Below are positions 53,749-63,950 of a stretch of DNA of 64,000 nucleotides, piece by piece. The DNA lies in NCBI RefSeq assembly GCF_042677945.1, contig NZ_JBHUDN010000001.1; one strand, given 5' to 3'. A program made the position numbers and the translations under genes. Source of the DNA: Haloplanus litoreus (GTDB lineage: Archaea; Halobacteriota; Halobacteria; Halobacteriales; Haloferacaceae). Position 1 is the stretch's first letter. Every line of letters begins with the position of its first letter. The notes under the pieces are model-generated. The model was not told the DNA's origin, ran no database searches, and worked only from the letters and a program-made list of their open reading frames with translations.

Positions 53749-55362
53749 ATGACACGAGAAACCTCGGACGACGCCGATGGAGCGGACGGCGAGAAGCGAC
53801 GGCCCTCGGCCGATACGACCCCCGCGACCGACGGCGGGAGCGACGCCGCGACCGGCGCGGACGACGTGGCGCTCGACCCGTGGGGATCCTCGACCGTCTC
53901 CGACTACCGCAAACTGTTCGACGAGTTCGGCATCGAAACGTTCGACGAGGTGCTCGGCGAGGTTCCCAGTCCGCACTACCTGATGCGTCGGGGCGTCATC
54001 TTCGGCCACCGCGACTACCGCCCCGTCGCCCGCGCCCTCCGCGAGGGCGAGGACGCCGCCGTCCTCTCGGGCTTTATGCCGACCGGCGACCCGCACATCG
54101 GTCACAAACTCGTCTTCGACGAGATCATCTGGCACCAGGAGCGCGGCGCCGACGCCTACGGCCTGATCGCCGACCTCGAAGCCCACAGCGCCCGCGGCCT
54201 CTCCTGGGACGAAATCGACGAACACGCCCGTGACTACTTGCTCTCGCTGCTCGCGCTGGGCTTCGACCCCGAGGAGGGCGAACTCTACCGGCAGTCGACC
54301 AACCGCGAGGTGCAAGACCTCGCCTTCGAACTCGGGTCGAACGCCCGCTTCGCCGAGTTCGAGGGGATCTACGGGTTCGACGGCGAAACCTCCGTCTCCC
54401 ACATGCAGTCCGTGGTGACGCAGATGGCGGACATCCTCTACCCACAGTTGGAGGGGCCGAAGCCGACGGTCATCCCCGTCGGCCCGGACCAGGACCCACA
54501 CATGCGTCTCGCACGCGACGTGGCCGCCCGGATGCGATACTTCAAAGTGACCGAGGCCTACGCCTCCTTCGAGGCCGACGCCGCCGAACGCGACCACCTG
54601 GCCGCCGCCTACGCCGCGTTGGAAGACGATCACGACGTGGTTCGGTGCGAGGACGCCGCCGAGTGGCTGACGGCGGAGATGACGCCCGACGCCGTCCGCG
54701 ACGCGGCGATAGAGAAGCTCCGAGCGGCGGGAAAGGAGCCGCTCCGCCCCCGGGTTCGGTTCCTCGACCGGAACGCCACCGACGAGGCCTTCGACGCCCT
54801 GATCGAGGCAGTACCCGGCGAGAAGCGCCGCTACGACGAACACGTCGACGCCTTCGAGATGGATCGCGAGGCCGCCGAGGACCTGGCCCGCGAGGTGGAG
54901 GTCGACCACGGCGGCTACGGCTTTCTCCCGCCGTCCTCCATCTACCACCGGTTCATGACCGGCCTGACCGGCGGGAAGATGTCGTCGTCGGTGCCGGCCT
55001 CCCACATCTCCCTGCTCGACGACCCCGCGGACGGCTACGACAAGGTGAAATCGGCGACGACGGGCGGCCGCGAGACGGCCGCGAAACAGCGAGAACTCGG
55101 TGGGGAGGCCGACGACTGTCCCGTCTACGAACTGTACGCCTACCTCCTCGCCGGTGACGACGACGAGTTCGCGACCGAAGTGTACGAGGAGTGTGTCGGC
55201 GGCGAGCGGCTCTGTGGTGGCTGTAAGGAGCAGGCCGCCGAACTCATGCGGGAGTTCCTCGAAGCGCATCAGGAGAAACGCGAGGAGATGGAGGCCGTCC
55301 TCGACGACCTGGACATCGACCTCGACTCCGACCGCCGTGGCGTGCCCGGCGACGGGCACTGA
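53749..55362 (+). CDS. trpS: Tryptophan-tRNA ligase
   Basis: Class I aminoacyl-tRNA synthetase of 537 residues. The HIGH motif is PTGDPHIGHK and the KMSKS loop is GGKMSSSVPAS. The substrate region is PVGPDQDPHMRLARDVAAR. A haloarchaea-type insertion of about 130 residues separates the last motif from KMSSS, explaining the length above that of other archaeal TrpRS. The N-terminal about 45 residues are acidic and disordered. C-terminal cysteines (RLCGGCKEQ) are conserved. It is co-transcribed with endA, with one intergenic base. Confidence 0.95.
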   Translation: MTRETSDDADGADGEKRRPSADTTPATDGGSDAATGADDVALDPWGSSTVSDYRKLFDEFGIETFDEVLGEVPSPHYLMRRGVIFGHRDYRPVARALREGEDAAVLSGFMPTGDPHIGHKLVFDEIIWHQERGADAYGLIADLEAHSARGLSWDEIDEHARDYLLSLLALGFDPEEGELYRQSTNREVQDLAFELGSNARFAEFEGIYGFDGETSVSHMQSVVTQMADILYPQLEGPKPTVIPVGPDQDPHMRLARDVAARMRYFKVTEAYASFEADAAERDHLAAAYAALEDDHDVVRCEDAAEWLTAEMTPDAVRDAAIEKLRAAGKEPLRPRVRFLDRNATDEAFDALIEAVPGEKRRYDEHVDAFEMDREAAEDLAREVEVDHGGYGFLPPSSIYHRFMTGLTGGKMSSSVPASHISLLDDPADGYDKVKSATTGGRETAAKQRELGGEADDCPVYELYAYLLAGDDDEFATEVYEECVGGERLCGGCKEQAAELMREFLEAHQEKREEMEAVLDDLDIDLDSDRRGVPGDGH

Positions 55363-55391
55363 TCCCGCCACCGGGACCTCGGGCTGCAGAA

Positions 55392-55400
55392 CGCTTTTGC
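55392..55400 (+). promoter_or_regulatory. TATA-like box of the Phe-rich leader ORF / pheST
   Basis: CGCTTTTGC is centred 28 nt before the ATG at 55424, the spacing expected for a leaderless start there. No comparably good box is found closer to pheS (the best is a weak CTAACT near 55600). Confidence 0.5.
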
Positions 55401-55423
55401 CGTCCGGCGCGCATCGAACGGAC

Positions 55424-55504
55424 ATGGCGACCGAACCCGCCACGACCGACTCGCTCGTCCGCGAAGCGACCGCGCTCGGGTTCGGCTTCTTTTTCGAGGT
55501 CTGA
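55424..55504 (+). CDS. Phenylalanine-rich leader peptide of pheST (candidate)
   Basis: A 26-codon ORF, ATG 55424 to TGA 55504. Its N-terminal part is unremarkable (MATEPATTDSLVREAT) and it ends ALGFGFFFEV. Four of its last seven codons are Phe (55481-55483 and 55487-55495, three in a row). It sits between trpS and pheS, begins at the expected transcription start, and is followed within five bases by alternative hairpins. This matches the layout of bacterial pheST/pheA leader peptides, where ribosome stalling at Phe codons during Phe-tRNA shortage controls downstream expression. Function in an archaeon is inference; conservation was not checked. Confidence 0.6.
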   Translation: MATEPATTDSLVREATALGFGFFFEV

Positions 55505-55508
55505 TCGT

Positions 55509-55548
55509 GGTCGGCGGACTCCGCCCGCGGGGGCGGACGAAACCGACC
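55509..55548 (+). promoter_or_regulatory. Mutually exclusive hairpins after the leader ORF
   Basis: Segment 55513-55517 (GGCGG) can pair with 55521-55525 (CCGCC). Alternatively TCCGCCC (55520-55526) pairs with GGGCGGA (55531-55537) around a GCGG loop. The second fold is extended by GGTCGG (55509-55514) with CCGACC (55543-55548). The two folds share 55520-55526, so they exclude each other. A ribosome stalled on the Phe codons would cover bases up to about 55508-55510 and could favour one fold. No U-run follows, so any termination would not be of the simple archaeal type. Confidence 0.5.
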
Positions 55549-55635
55549 CGTTCGGCGCGCCACCCGGTCGACGTGGCCGCAGACCTTCGGAACTGCTAAC
55601 TGACCGGCTCGGATGGACGTGAACAAGAACGACGC

Positions 55636-57158
<1,523 letters not shown>

Positions 57159-57159
<1 letters not shown>

Positions 57160-58880
57160 TGCCCGTCGTCGACGTCGATCCCGACGACCTCCGGCAGTTG
57201 ACGGGCCACGAGGAGAAAAGCGACGAGGAGTTCACGGAGGATCTGTTCGCCCTCGGACTGGAGTTCGAGGGCGAGACTGAGGACGGAAAACTCCAGTTGG
57301 AGTTCGGCCCTGACCGTCTCGACCGCCTCTCGGTCGAGGGGGTCGCCCGGTCGCTTCGCTACCAGTACGGCGACGACCGCGGCGTCTACGTCCCGAAGAC
57401 GAACGATCCAGACTGGACCATCGTCGTCGAGGATTCGGTGCCCGACGAGCGGCCGTACGTCACCGGCGCGGTGATCCGCGGCGTGGATCTGGACGACGAC
57501 GCCCTCGACTCCCTGATCCAGTTACAGGAGAAACTCCACGCGACGATGGGGCGCAAACGCGCCAAGGGCGCCATCGGCATCCACGACCTGACGATGCTGA
57601 AAGGGGCGGTCCACGGCGACGGCGCAGGCGGCGGCAACGCCATCACGTACCGCGGTGTCACCCCCGACGGCGACCGGTTCGTCCCGCTCGATTCCGATCG
57701 GGAGATGACGCCCGCGGACGTCCTCGCCGACCACCCGACCGGCGAGACCTACGCACCAATCGTCCGCGAGTACGACCGCTACCCGGCTATCTACGACGAA
57801 ATCGGGCTGTTCTCGTTCCCGCCGGTGATCAACGGCCGCCGGACCGAGGTGTCGACCGACTCCCGCGAACTCTTCGTCGAACTCACTGGCACCGACCAGT
57901 GGACCATCGACCGGATGTGTAACGTCATCTGTTACGCCCTCGACGCCCGCGGCGCAACCATCGAGGACGTCGAAGTCGAGTACGCCGACGGGACGCTCCG
58001 CCGCCCAGACTTCGAGGTCGACACCAAAACCGTCGCCCACGAGCGCATCGAGGGGATGCTCGGCGTCGACCTCGACGTCGAGGAGGCGGTCGACCTGTTC
58101 GAGCGATCCGGGCTGGACGCCGATCCCACGGAACGAGACGGTAGCGACGTCACCTACGAGGTGGCGGTCCCGCCGTACCGGACCGACGTGCTCCACCCAC
58201 TCGACTTGGTGGACGACGTGGGACGAGCCTACGGGTTCAACGAACTCGACCCGCGCTACCCCGACGTGGCGACCGTCGGCGGGCGCCACGAGCGGTCGAC
58301 GCTCGAAGCGGCGGCCCGGACGACCCTCGTCGGCCTCGGCTTCGAGGACCTGCTCAACTTCCACATGATCTCCGAGACGGAGAACTACGACCGGATGGGG
58401 GTCGACCCCGGAACCGCCGTCGTCGGCGGCGCAGACCCGGTGACCATCACCGAACCCTACAGCGAGGACTACACCATGCTCCGCACGTGGGCGCTTCCCT
58501 CCCTGCTGATGGTACTCGAGAACAACACCCACCGGGCCTACCCGCAGGACCTCGCCGAAATCGGGGTGGCCGCGGGCGCGGACGACGACGAGAACACGGG
58601 CGTCGCCGAGCGTCGGACCGTCGCCGCGGTCCTCGCGCGCCACGACGCCACCTACGAAGACGCCAAGGCGCGACTGGCGTCGCTGTGTCGCGACTTCGGC
58701 GTCGACCTGGCGACGCCCGCGACGGACCACCCGACGTTCATCGACGGGCGGGCTGCCGACGTGGTGATCGACGGCGAGAGCGTCGGCGTGATCGGCGAGG
58801 TGCACCCGCGCGTGCTGGTCGAACACGACCTGGAACTGCCGGTGGCGGCGTTCGAGTTTCGGCTGGGCGCGCTGGAGTAG
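57159..58880 (+). CDS. pheT: Phenylalanine-tRNA ligase beta subunit
   Basis: A 573-residue archaeal/eukaryotic-type beta subunit that pairs with PheS as alpha2beta2 and carries editing and tRNA-binding functions. Visible segments are MPVVDVDPDDLRQLTG, the B3/B4 editing region (LQEKLHATMGRKRAKGAIG, GLFSFPPVINGRRTEVS), the B5 domain (VPPYRTDVLHPLDLVDDVGR) and a degenerate class II core (ENLLNFHMIS-like). It ends in GVIGEVHPRVLVEHDLELP. The ATG overlaps the pheS stop. Confidence 0.96.
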
Positions 58881-59040
58881 TCGCCGCCGAGGACGGCGCG
58901 AGGCGGGCGCAAGCGACCGTCGAGCGCGTGGCGCCGTTGGTCCCGCTTTCGTCGGGGGCAACGACGCCAGCCCGCAGCGCGAGCGGGAGGTCCTAACCGA
59001 GGCGTTTAACACCGGTCACTCCGGTAGCGTCACGCGAGCA

Positions 59041-61608
59041 ATGCCGAGCGGAGAATACGACCCGGAGACGGTCGAACGACAGTGGCAGGAGCGGTGGGTC
59101 GAGGAGGATCTCTACGCCTACGGGGACGGCGTGGTAGATCCGGACACCGTCTTCTCCATCGACTCGCCGCCGCCGACGGTGTCGGGCAGCCTCCACTGGG
59201 GGCACGTCTACGGGTTCACCCTGCAGGACTTCGTCGCCCGGTACAACCGGATGCAGGGCAAGGACGTGTTCTTCCCGTTCGGCTACGACGACAACGGCAT
59301 CGCCTCCGAGCGACTCACGGAGGACGAACTCGGGGTCCGCCACCAGGACTTCGGCCGCCGGGAGTTCCAGGAGAAGTGCCGCGAGGTCTGTGCCCGGTAC
59401 GAGGAGGAGTTCACCGAGAAGATGCAGAACCTCGGCATCTCCATCGACTGGTCGGAGACCTACCAGACCATCTCGCCCGAGGTTCAGCGAACCTCGCAGC
59501 TCTCTTTCGTCGACCTCTACGAACAGGGGCGGGAGTACCGCCAGCGCGCGCCCGCCATCTGGTGTCCGGAGTGCGAGACGGCCATCTCGCAGGTCGAGAC
59601 CGAGGACGACGAACAGGACAGCCACTTCCACGACATCGCCTTCGAGGTGGTCGAGGACGACGTGGGCCTCCCGGAGACGTTCACCATCTCGACGACTCGG
59701 CCCGAACTGCTCCCCGCTTGCGTCTCGGTCTTTGTCCACCCCGACGACGACGCGAACGAGGACCTCGTCGGCAATCACGCCCGGATTCCCCTGTTCGGAC
59801 AGGAGGTACCCATCATCGAGGACGAACGCGTCGACATGGAGACGGGGTCGGGCGTCGTGATGTGCTGTACCTTCGGCGACCAGACGGACATCGAGTGGTA
59901 CCAGGCCCACGACCTCGACCTGCGCATCGCCATCGACGAGTCGGGGACGCTGACCGACGTGGCGGGCGAGTACGCGGGACTCGACCGCGACGAGGCCCGC
60001 GAGGCCATCGTCGACGACCTCGACGACGCCGGTGCCCTGCTCGACCGGCGGGCGATCACCCACACCGTCAACGTCCACGAACGCTGCGGATCGAGCATCG
60101 AGTTCCTCGTCACCGAGCAGTGGTACATCGAACTACTCGACAAGAAGGAGGAGTATCTCGAAGCCGGCCGGCAGATGGACTGGTATCCGGAGAAGATGTT
60201 CACGCGGTACCGTAACTGGATCGAGGGGCTCCAGTGGGACTGGTCCATCTCCCGCCAGCGCTCGTCGGGTATCCCCTTCCCGGTCTGGTACTGCGCGGAG
60301 TGCGACGAGGAGATCGTCGCCGATCGCGAGCAGTTGCCGGTCGACCCGCTGTCGGACGACCCGCCGGTCGATCACTGTCCGGAGTGTGGACACGACGACC
60401 TCGTCCCCGAGGACGACGTCTTCGACACGTGGGCCACCTCGTCGCTGACGCCGCTGATCAACGCGGGGTGGGACTGGGACTCGGAGCGAGAGGAGATGGT
60501 GATCGAGCGGCCCGAACTCTACCCGATGGACATGCGGCCACAGGGGCACGACATCATCTCCTTCTGGCTGTTCCACACGGTGGTCAAGTGTTACGAGCAC
60601 ACGGGCGAGGTGCCCTTCGAGAGCGTGATGATCAACGGCATGGTCCTCGACGAGAACCGGGTGAAGATGTCGAAGTCGCTGGGGAACATCGTCTCTCCCG
60701 ACGAAGTCCTGGAGCAGTACCCCGTCGACGCCGCGCGCTACTGGGCCGCCGGGAGCGCCGTCGGCGACGACCTGCCGTACAAGGAGAAGGGGCTCCGGGC
60801 CGGCGAGCGCCTGATGCGGAAACTCTGGAACGCCTCGAAACTCGTCGACGATCTGACGCCGGAGAAGCGCCTCTCGCGGCCGGACCTCCGGGCCATCGAC
60901 CGCTGGCTGCTGGCCGAACTCGACGACCGGATCGAGACGGTCACCGGCTACTTCGAGCGTCGCGAGTTCTCGAAGGCCCGCGACAGCCTCCGCTCTTTCT
61001 TCTGGCATACGTTCTGTGACGACTACCTCGAAATCGCCAAACAACGCCTGCGCGACGGCGACGATCCGTCGGCGGCCTACACGCTCCAGACCGCACATCG
61101 GCGCTTCTGCAAGCTGTTCGCCCCCATCCTCGCCCACGTCACCGAGGAACTCTGGCGGGACATGTACGACNNNNNNNNNNNNNNNNNNNNNNNNNNNNNN
61201 NNNNNNNNNNNNNNNGACGCCGAACGCGTCGCCCGCGACCTCGGCATCGAGTACGACGTGATCGACATCGGTCCCATCTACGACGCGTTCGTCGAGGCGT
61301 TCCCCGACGACATCGAGCGCGTGATGCACGTCGGCGAACTGGAATCGGTCGACGAGGAACCCCCGGTCGAGTCCGTCGTGACCGGGATCGACCTCGATTA
61401 CTCGCTGGTCGGTCCCGAGTTCGGGAACCGCGTCTCCGACATCGAGGCGGCCATCGCCGAGGGCGACTACGAGGTGGTCGACGGCCGCCTGCACGTCGCG
61501 GACGCCGAACTCGACGCCGCGATGTTCGAGGTCGAGGAGGAGCGACAGTACGCCGGCGACGGCGAGATGGTCGAAGCGGGCGAGACGGTCGTCATCGTCC
61601 GGAACTGA
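59041..61608 (+). CDS. valS: Valine-tRNA ligase, with assembly gap and foreign-looking segment
   Basis: Class I synthetase of about 855 codons. The HIGH variant is GSLHWGHVYG, the editing domain includes TISTTRPELLPACVSVF, zinc cysteines are at WCPECE and YCAECDEE...CPECGHDD, and KMSKS is intact (RVKMSKSLGNIV). Anticodon-binding domain sequence is normal up to LWRDMYD, then comes the 45-N gap (61171-61215). The about 30 residues after it (DAERVARDLGIEYDVIDIG and on) do not look like ValRS but like NAD+ synthetase. Normal ValRS sequence returns at about 61306 (DIERVMHVGELE). A GTTTAAC box lies about 34 nt before the ATG. Confidence 0.9.
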   Translation: MPSGEYDPETVERQWQERWVEEDLYAYGDGVVDPDTVFSIDSPPPTVSGSLHWGHVYGFTLQDFVARYNRMQGKDVFFPFGYDDNGIASERLTEDELGVRHQDFGRREFQEKCREVCARYEEEFTEKMQNLGISIDWSETYQTISPEVQRTSQLSFVDLYEQGREYRQRAPAIWCPECETAISQVETEDDEQDSHFHDIAFEVVEDDVGLPETFTISTTRPELLPACVSVFVHPDDDANEDLVGNHARIPLFGQEVPIIEDERVDMETGSGVVMCCTFGDQTDIEWYQAHDLDLRIAIDESGTLTDVAGEYAGLDRDEAREAIVDDLDDAGALLDRRAITHTVNVHERCGSSIEFLVTEQWYIELLDKKEEYLEAGRQMDWYPEKMFTRYRNWIEGLQWDWSISRQRSSGIPFPVWYCAECDEEIVADREQLPVDPLSDDPPVDHCPECGHDDLVPEDDVFDTWATSSLTPLINAGWDWDSEREEMVIERPELYPMDMRPQGHDIISFWLFHTVVKCYEHTGEVPFESVMINGMVLDENRVKMSKSLGNIVSPDEVLEQYPVDAARYWAAGSAVGDDLPYKEKGLRAGERLMRKLWNASKLVDDLTPEKRLSRPDLRAIDRWLLAELDDRIETVTGYFERREFSKARDSLRSFFWHTFCDDYLEIAKQRLRDGDDPSAAYTLQTAHRRFCKLFAPILAHVTEELWRDMYDXXXXXXXXXXXXXXXDAERVARDLGIEYDVIDIGPIYDAFVEAFPDDIERVMHVGELESVDEEPPVESVVTGIDLDYSLVGPEFGNRVSDIEAAIAEGDYEVVDGRLHVADAELDAAMFEVEEERQYAGDGEMVEAGETVVIVRN
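61171..61215. other. Assembly gap (45 N) inside valS
   Basis: A run of N. The frame is kept across it, but the sequence directly after it appears not to belong to valS. Confidence 0.98.
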
Positions 61609-61656
61609 TCCGATCCGCGGTCGTGTTTTCGAACGGTACGTCCCCGCCGCGTCGAC

Positions 61657-62712
61657 TTACAGGTCCGCGCCGACGGCCGCCTCGACGGAGTCGAAGCCGT
61701 CCCGTTCCAGTAGGTCCAGCAGACCGCGGTTGATGTCGCGTGCGAGGCTCGGTCCCTCGTACACCAGGCCGGTGTACAACTGGACGACGCTCGCGCCCGC
61801 GCGGATCTTCCGGTAGGCACCCGCGGCGTCCGTGATACCCCCGACGCCGACCACCGGGACGTCGGTCCGCTCCGCGATGAACGTGATCGTACCGGTCGCG
61901 CGTTCCTCGATGGGTTTGCCCGAGAGGCCACCCCGTTCCGCCCTGTTCGGGTTCTCGAGTCCGGGTGGCCGGTCGACGGTGGTGTTGGTCGCGACGACGC
62001 CGTCGAGGTTCAGGTCGTCGACGACGGCGAGTGCCTCGTCGATGGCCGGCGCCGCGAGGTCCGGGGAGAGCTTCACCAGCAGCGGCTCGGCGCCCGCGTC
62101 GACGAGGCTTCCGAGGATCCGTTCGAGCGACTCGCGGTTCTGGAGTTCGCGCAGGCCCGGCGTGTTCGGGCTGGAGACGTTCACGACGAAGTAGTCGCCG
62201 GCGTCGGCGACCCGGTCGTAGGTGTAGCGGTAGTCGTCGGCCGCCTCGGCCAGCGGCGTCGACTTCGACTTGCCGATGTTGATTCCGACCGGGGCGTCGG
62301 GCAGGTCGCTGGCGCCGAGACGCTCGCCGATTCGGTCGGCGCCCTCGTTGTTGAAGCCCATCCGGTTGATCAGCGCGCCGTCCTCGGGGAGGCGGAACAG
62401 TCGGGGGCGGGGGTTGCCGGGCTGTCGTTCGGCGGTGACGCCGCCGACCTCGACGTGGGAGAAGCCGAGTGCGGTGAGAACCGAGGGCAGTTCGGCGTTC
62501 TTGTCGAAGCCGGCCGCGACGCCGACGGGGTTGTCGAACGTGAGACCGAACGCCTCGGTCTCCAGTCGGTTGTCGTCGACGGCGTAGTAGTTACGAAGCC
62601 AGTCCTCGACGGGCGTCCCTTGGGCGGTCCGGAGCAGTCGGTGGGTGGCGCGGTGGGCCGTCTCGGCTGGGAGGGCGAACAGCAGGGGCTTGCACAGATC
62701 GTAGCCCCTCAT
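61657..62712 (-). CDS. pyrD: Dihydroorotate dehydrogenase (class 2)
   Basis: FMN enzyme of pyrimidine synthesis, 351 residues, quinone-linked class 2. An N-terminal membrane-association helix (KPLLFALPAETAHRATHRLL) precedes the barrel. FMN and active-site motifs are PVGVAAGFDKNAE, FVVNVSSPNTPGLREL, VKLSPDLA, ATNTTVDRP and GVGGITDAAGAYRKI. The serine catalytic base is in VNVSSPN. It lies 47 bp downstream of the AbrB-like gene on the same strand, so the two are probably co-transcribed. Confidence 0.95.
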   Translation of the reverse strand: MRGYDLCKPLLFALPAETAHRATHRLLRTAQGTPVEDWLRNYYAVDDNRLETEAFGLTFDNPVGVAAGFDKNAELPSVLTALGFSHVEVGGVTAERQPGNPRPRLFRLPEDGALINRMGFNNEGADRIGERLGASDLPDAPVGINIGKSKSTPLAEAADDYRYTYDRVADAGDYFVVNVSSPNTPGLRELQNRESLERILGSLVDAGAEPLLVKLSPDLAAPAIDEALAVVDDLNLDGVVATNTTVDRPPGLENPNRAERGGLSGKPIEERATGTITFIAERTDVPVVGVGGITDAAGAYRKIRAGASVVQLYTGLVYEGPSLARDINRGLLDLLERDGFDSVEAAVGADL

Positions 62713-62759
62713 GGCCGTCCCGCCCGTTCGTCGTCGGAGTCGCGACCGATCATCGGCAC

Positions 62760-62957
62760 TTAGAAGTCGTGTTCGACGTCGTCCGGATCGGCTTTCTGGA
62801 TGATGATCTTCCCGTCACGCACGCGGACGAACACCTCGTCGCCGATGTTCATCCCGGCCACGGCGAGTTCGTCTTCGTGCAGGTTGACGTGGACGTTGTG
62901 ATATTCGCCGTCCTCGTCCTTGGCACCGCTTGGACTGAGCTTCTTTTTCCGGACCAT
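62760..62957 (-). CDS. Small AbrB/SpoVT-like protein
   Basis: A 65-residue protein: a basic N-terminus (MVRKKKLSPSG) followed by a swapped-hairpin-like beta pattern (EYHNVHVNLHEDELAVAG, GDEVFVRVRDGKIIIQKA) typical of AbrB folds. It may be a DNA-binding regulator. A strong TATA box (CACTTATATG, 62991-63000) lies 39 nt upstream, implying a 12-nt leader. It is divergent from the MC1 gene and upstream of pyrD. Confidence 0.75.
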   Translation of the reverse strand: MVRKKKLSPSGAKDEDGEYHNVHVNLHEDELAVAGMNIGDEVFVRVRDGKIIIQKADPDDVEHDF

Positions 62958-62990
62958 CGAGGGTGTCTAGCCCCCTCTCGCGGCAGGACA

Positions 62991-63000
62991 CATATAAGTG
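62991..63000 (-). promoter_or_regulatory. TATA box of the AbrB-like gene (and pyrD)
   Basis: Minus-strand CACTTATATG, a strong match, centred 39 nt before the ATG at 62957. Confidence 0.6.
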
Positions 63001-63095
63001 TTGTCTACTGGCGGACCACGCGTCCGCACCGTTCGTCGTCGGCGGACACGCCGCCGCGGTGTCCGTTTCCCTCCGCGAAAGTCCTCGATTTGCCG

Positions 63096-63105
63096 ATATA
63101 TTTAT
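63096..63105 (+). promoter_or_regulatory. TATA box of the MC1 gene
   Basis: ATATATTTAT centred 45 nt before the ATG. The resulting leader of about 18 nt contains a Shine-Dalgarno-like GAGGTG (63132-63137), so this gene is probably translated by the SD route, unlike most neighbours. Confidence 0.6.
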
Positions 63106-63144
63106 GTTGTGCCATGTGTTCGATTCCCATAGAGGTGCAAAATC

Positions 63145-63456
63145 ATGGTACGAGAGGACGGTAAGCGGAACTTCGTGATGCGCCAGGACGGCGAAGAGGA
63201 CAGCGTGTTCTCGGGAAACATGCCCCGGCAGGCCGCACTGAAGGCCGCCCGTCGGCTCCCGCCAGCGAGTTCGGAGGAAGAGGCCGAGGCGAACTCCACC
63301 GAGATTCGCCTCCGGGAGAAGGGAACCGACAAGGTCCACATCTTCGACGCGTGGGCGTGGGAGCAGGAGGCCCCGGACGACAAACCCGACTGGATGGGTG
63401 ACCAGATCACGAAAGGGAACGTCTCGAAGAAAGGTATCGAACACCTCGACGAGTGA
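63145..63456 (+). CDS. Non-histone chromosomal protein MC1
   Basis: A small abundant DNA-bending protein of methanogens and haloarchaea; 103 residues. The recognisable core is KRNFVMRQDGEEDSVFSGNMP, AALKAARRLPPASSEEEA, EIRLREKGTDKVHIFDAWAW and the C-terminal KGNVSKKGIEHLDE. It compacts and bends DNA as a monomer. The acidic insert SSEEEAEAN between helix and strand is haloarchaeal. Strong promoter and Shine-Dalgarno suggest high expression. Confidence 0.95.
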   Translation: MVREDGKRNFVMRQDGEEDSVFSGNMPRQAALKAARRLPPASSEEEAEANSTEIRLREKGTDKVHIFDAWAWEQEAPDDKPDWMGDQITKGNVSKKGIEHLDE

Positions 63457-63790
63457 CCGCGCCGGCCGCCCGTCGTCACCTACGCGAGTGCCCGGCCACG
63501 GGCGCTCGTATCCACCGGTCACGACCCGCGGTGTGACGACGGGAACGCGTCGAGGATCACCGCCGTCGAGTGTCAACAGGTCTTTGCCCGTGCGCCGAAC
63601 ATCTCCGTCCGCGCGGCCGCTCCCCGGCGGGACTATCCGTACGAGCGGGGGATGACCGACCGGTCTCCAGCCGCGCGACATCGTTCTCCCGACCGCTCCT
63701 CTCGTTTTCCACCACCGTCTCGGTTCCGCCCTCGTTCCCGCTCGACACCGTGACGCTCTCCCATGTAATCGCGTGCCGAAGCCGCTCCAC
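63457..63790. other. Non-coding interval before the rRNA-type promoters
   Basis: About 330 bases without any ORF I can support. No tRNA or repeat was recognised. It may be the upstream regulatory region of the promoters that follow. Confidence 0.4.
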
Positions 63791-63834
63791 TTCGACGGCC
63801 TTATTTATGCCACCGGCTTCTGTGGTAGTACGCG
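63791..63834 (+). promoter_or_regulatory. rRNA-type promoter module, copy 1
   Basis: TTCGACGGCCTTATTTATGC followed 30 nt later (counted from GACG to GGTA) by GGTAGTACGCG. The TATA element is TTATTTAT (63801-63808). The arrangement resembles what I recall of tandem haloarchaeal rRNA promoters (TTCGACG...TTTATG...ATGCG). Confidence 0.5.
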
Positions 63835-63906
63835 CGTCGCCGACGCCGATTTCGCCGACCGAAGTCGATTCGGGCGGCTGGCAATCGGCGGCCGGCGGCG
63901 GAATGC

Positions 63907-63950
63907 TTCCGACGCCCTTAAGTAGTTAAGGGGGTTCGGTGGTAATGCGA
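63907..63950 (+). promoter_or_regulatory. rRNA-type promoter module, copy 2
   Basis: TTCCGACGCCCTTAAGTAG followed, again exactly 30 nt from GACG, by GGTAATGCGAAGG. It is the same module as copy 1, 117 bp downstream. CCCTTAA and TTAAGGG form an inverted repeat around GTAG (63914-63931). A GAGGGCG/CGCCCTC hairpin follows at about 63955-63973. A 16S rRNA gene is expected to begin beyond the right edge. Confidence 0.5.

Noticed and set aside
55509..55548. The hairpin after the Phe leader read as a simple intrinsic terminator.
   Set aside because: There is no U-run behind it, and archaeal intrinsic termination depends on U-runs. It was kept only as a candidate regulatory fold.
63740..63780. A third rRNA-type promoter copy (CTCGACACCG ... 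GTAATCGCG).
   Set aside because: It lacks a TATA element and the spacing is about 20 instead of 30 nt.
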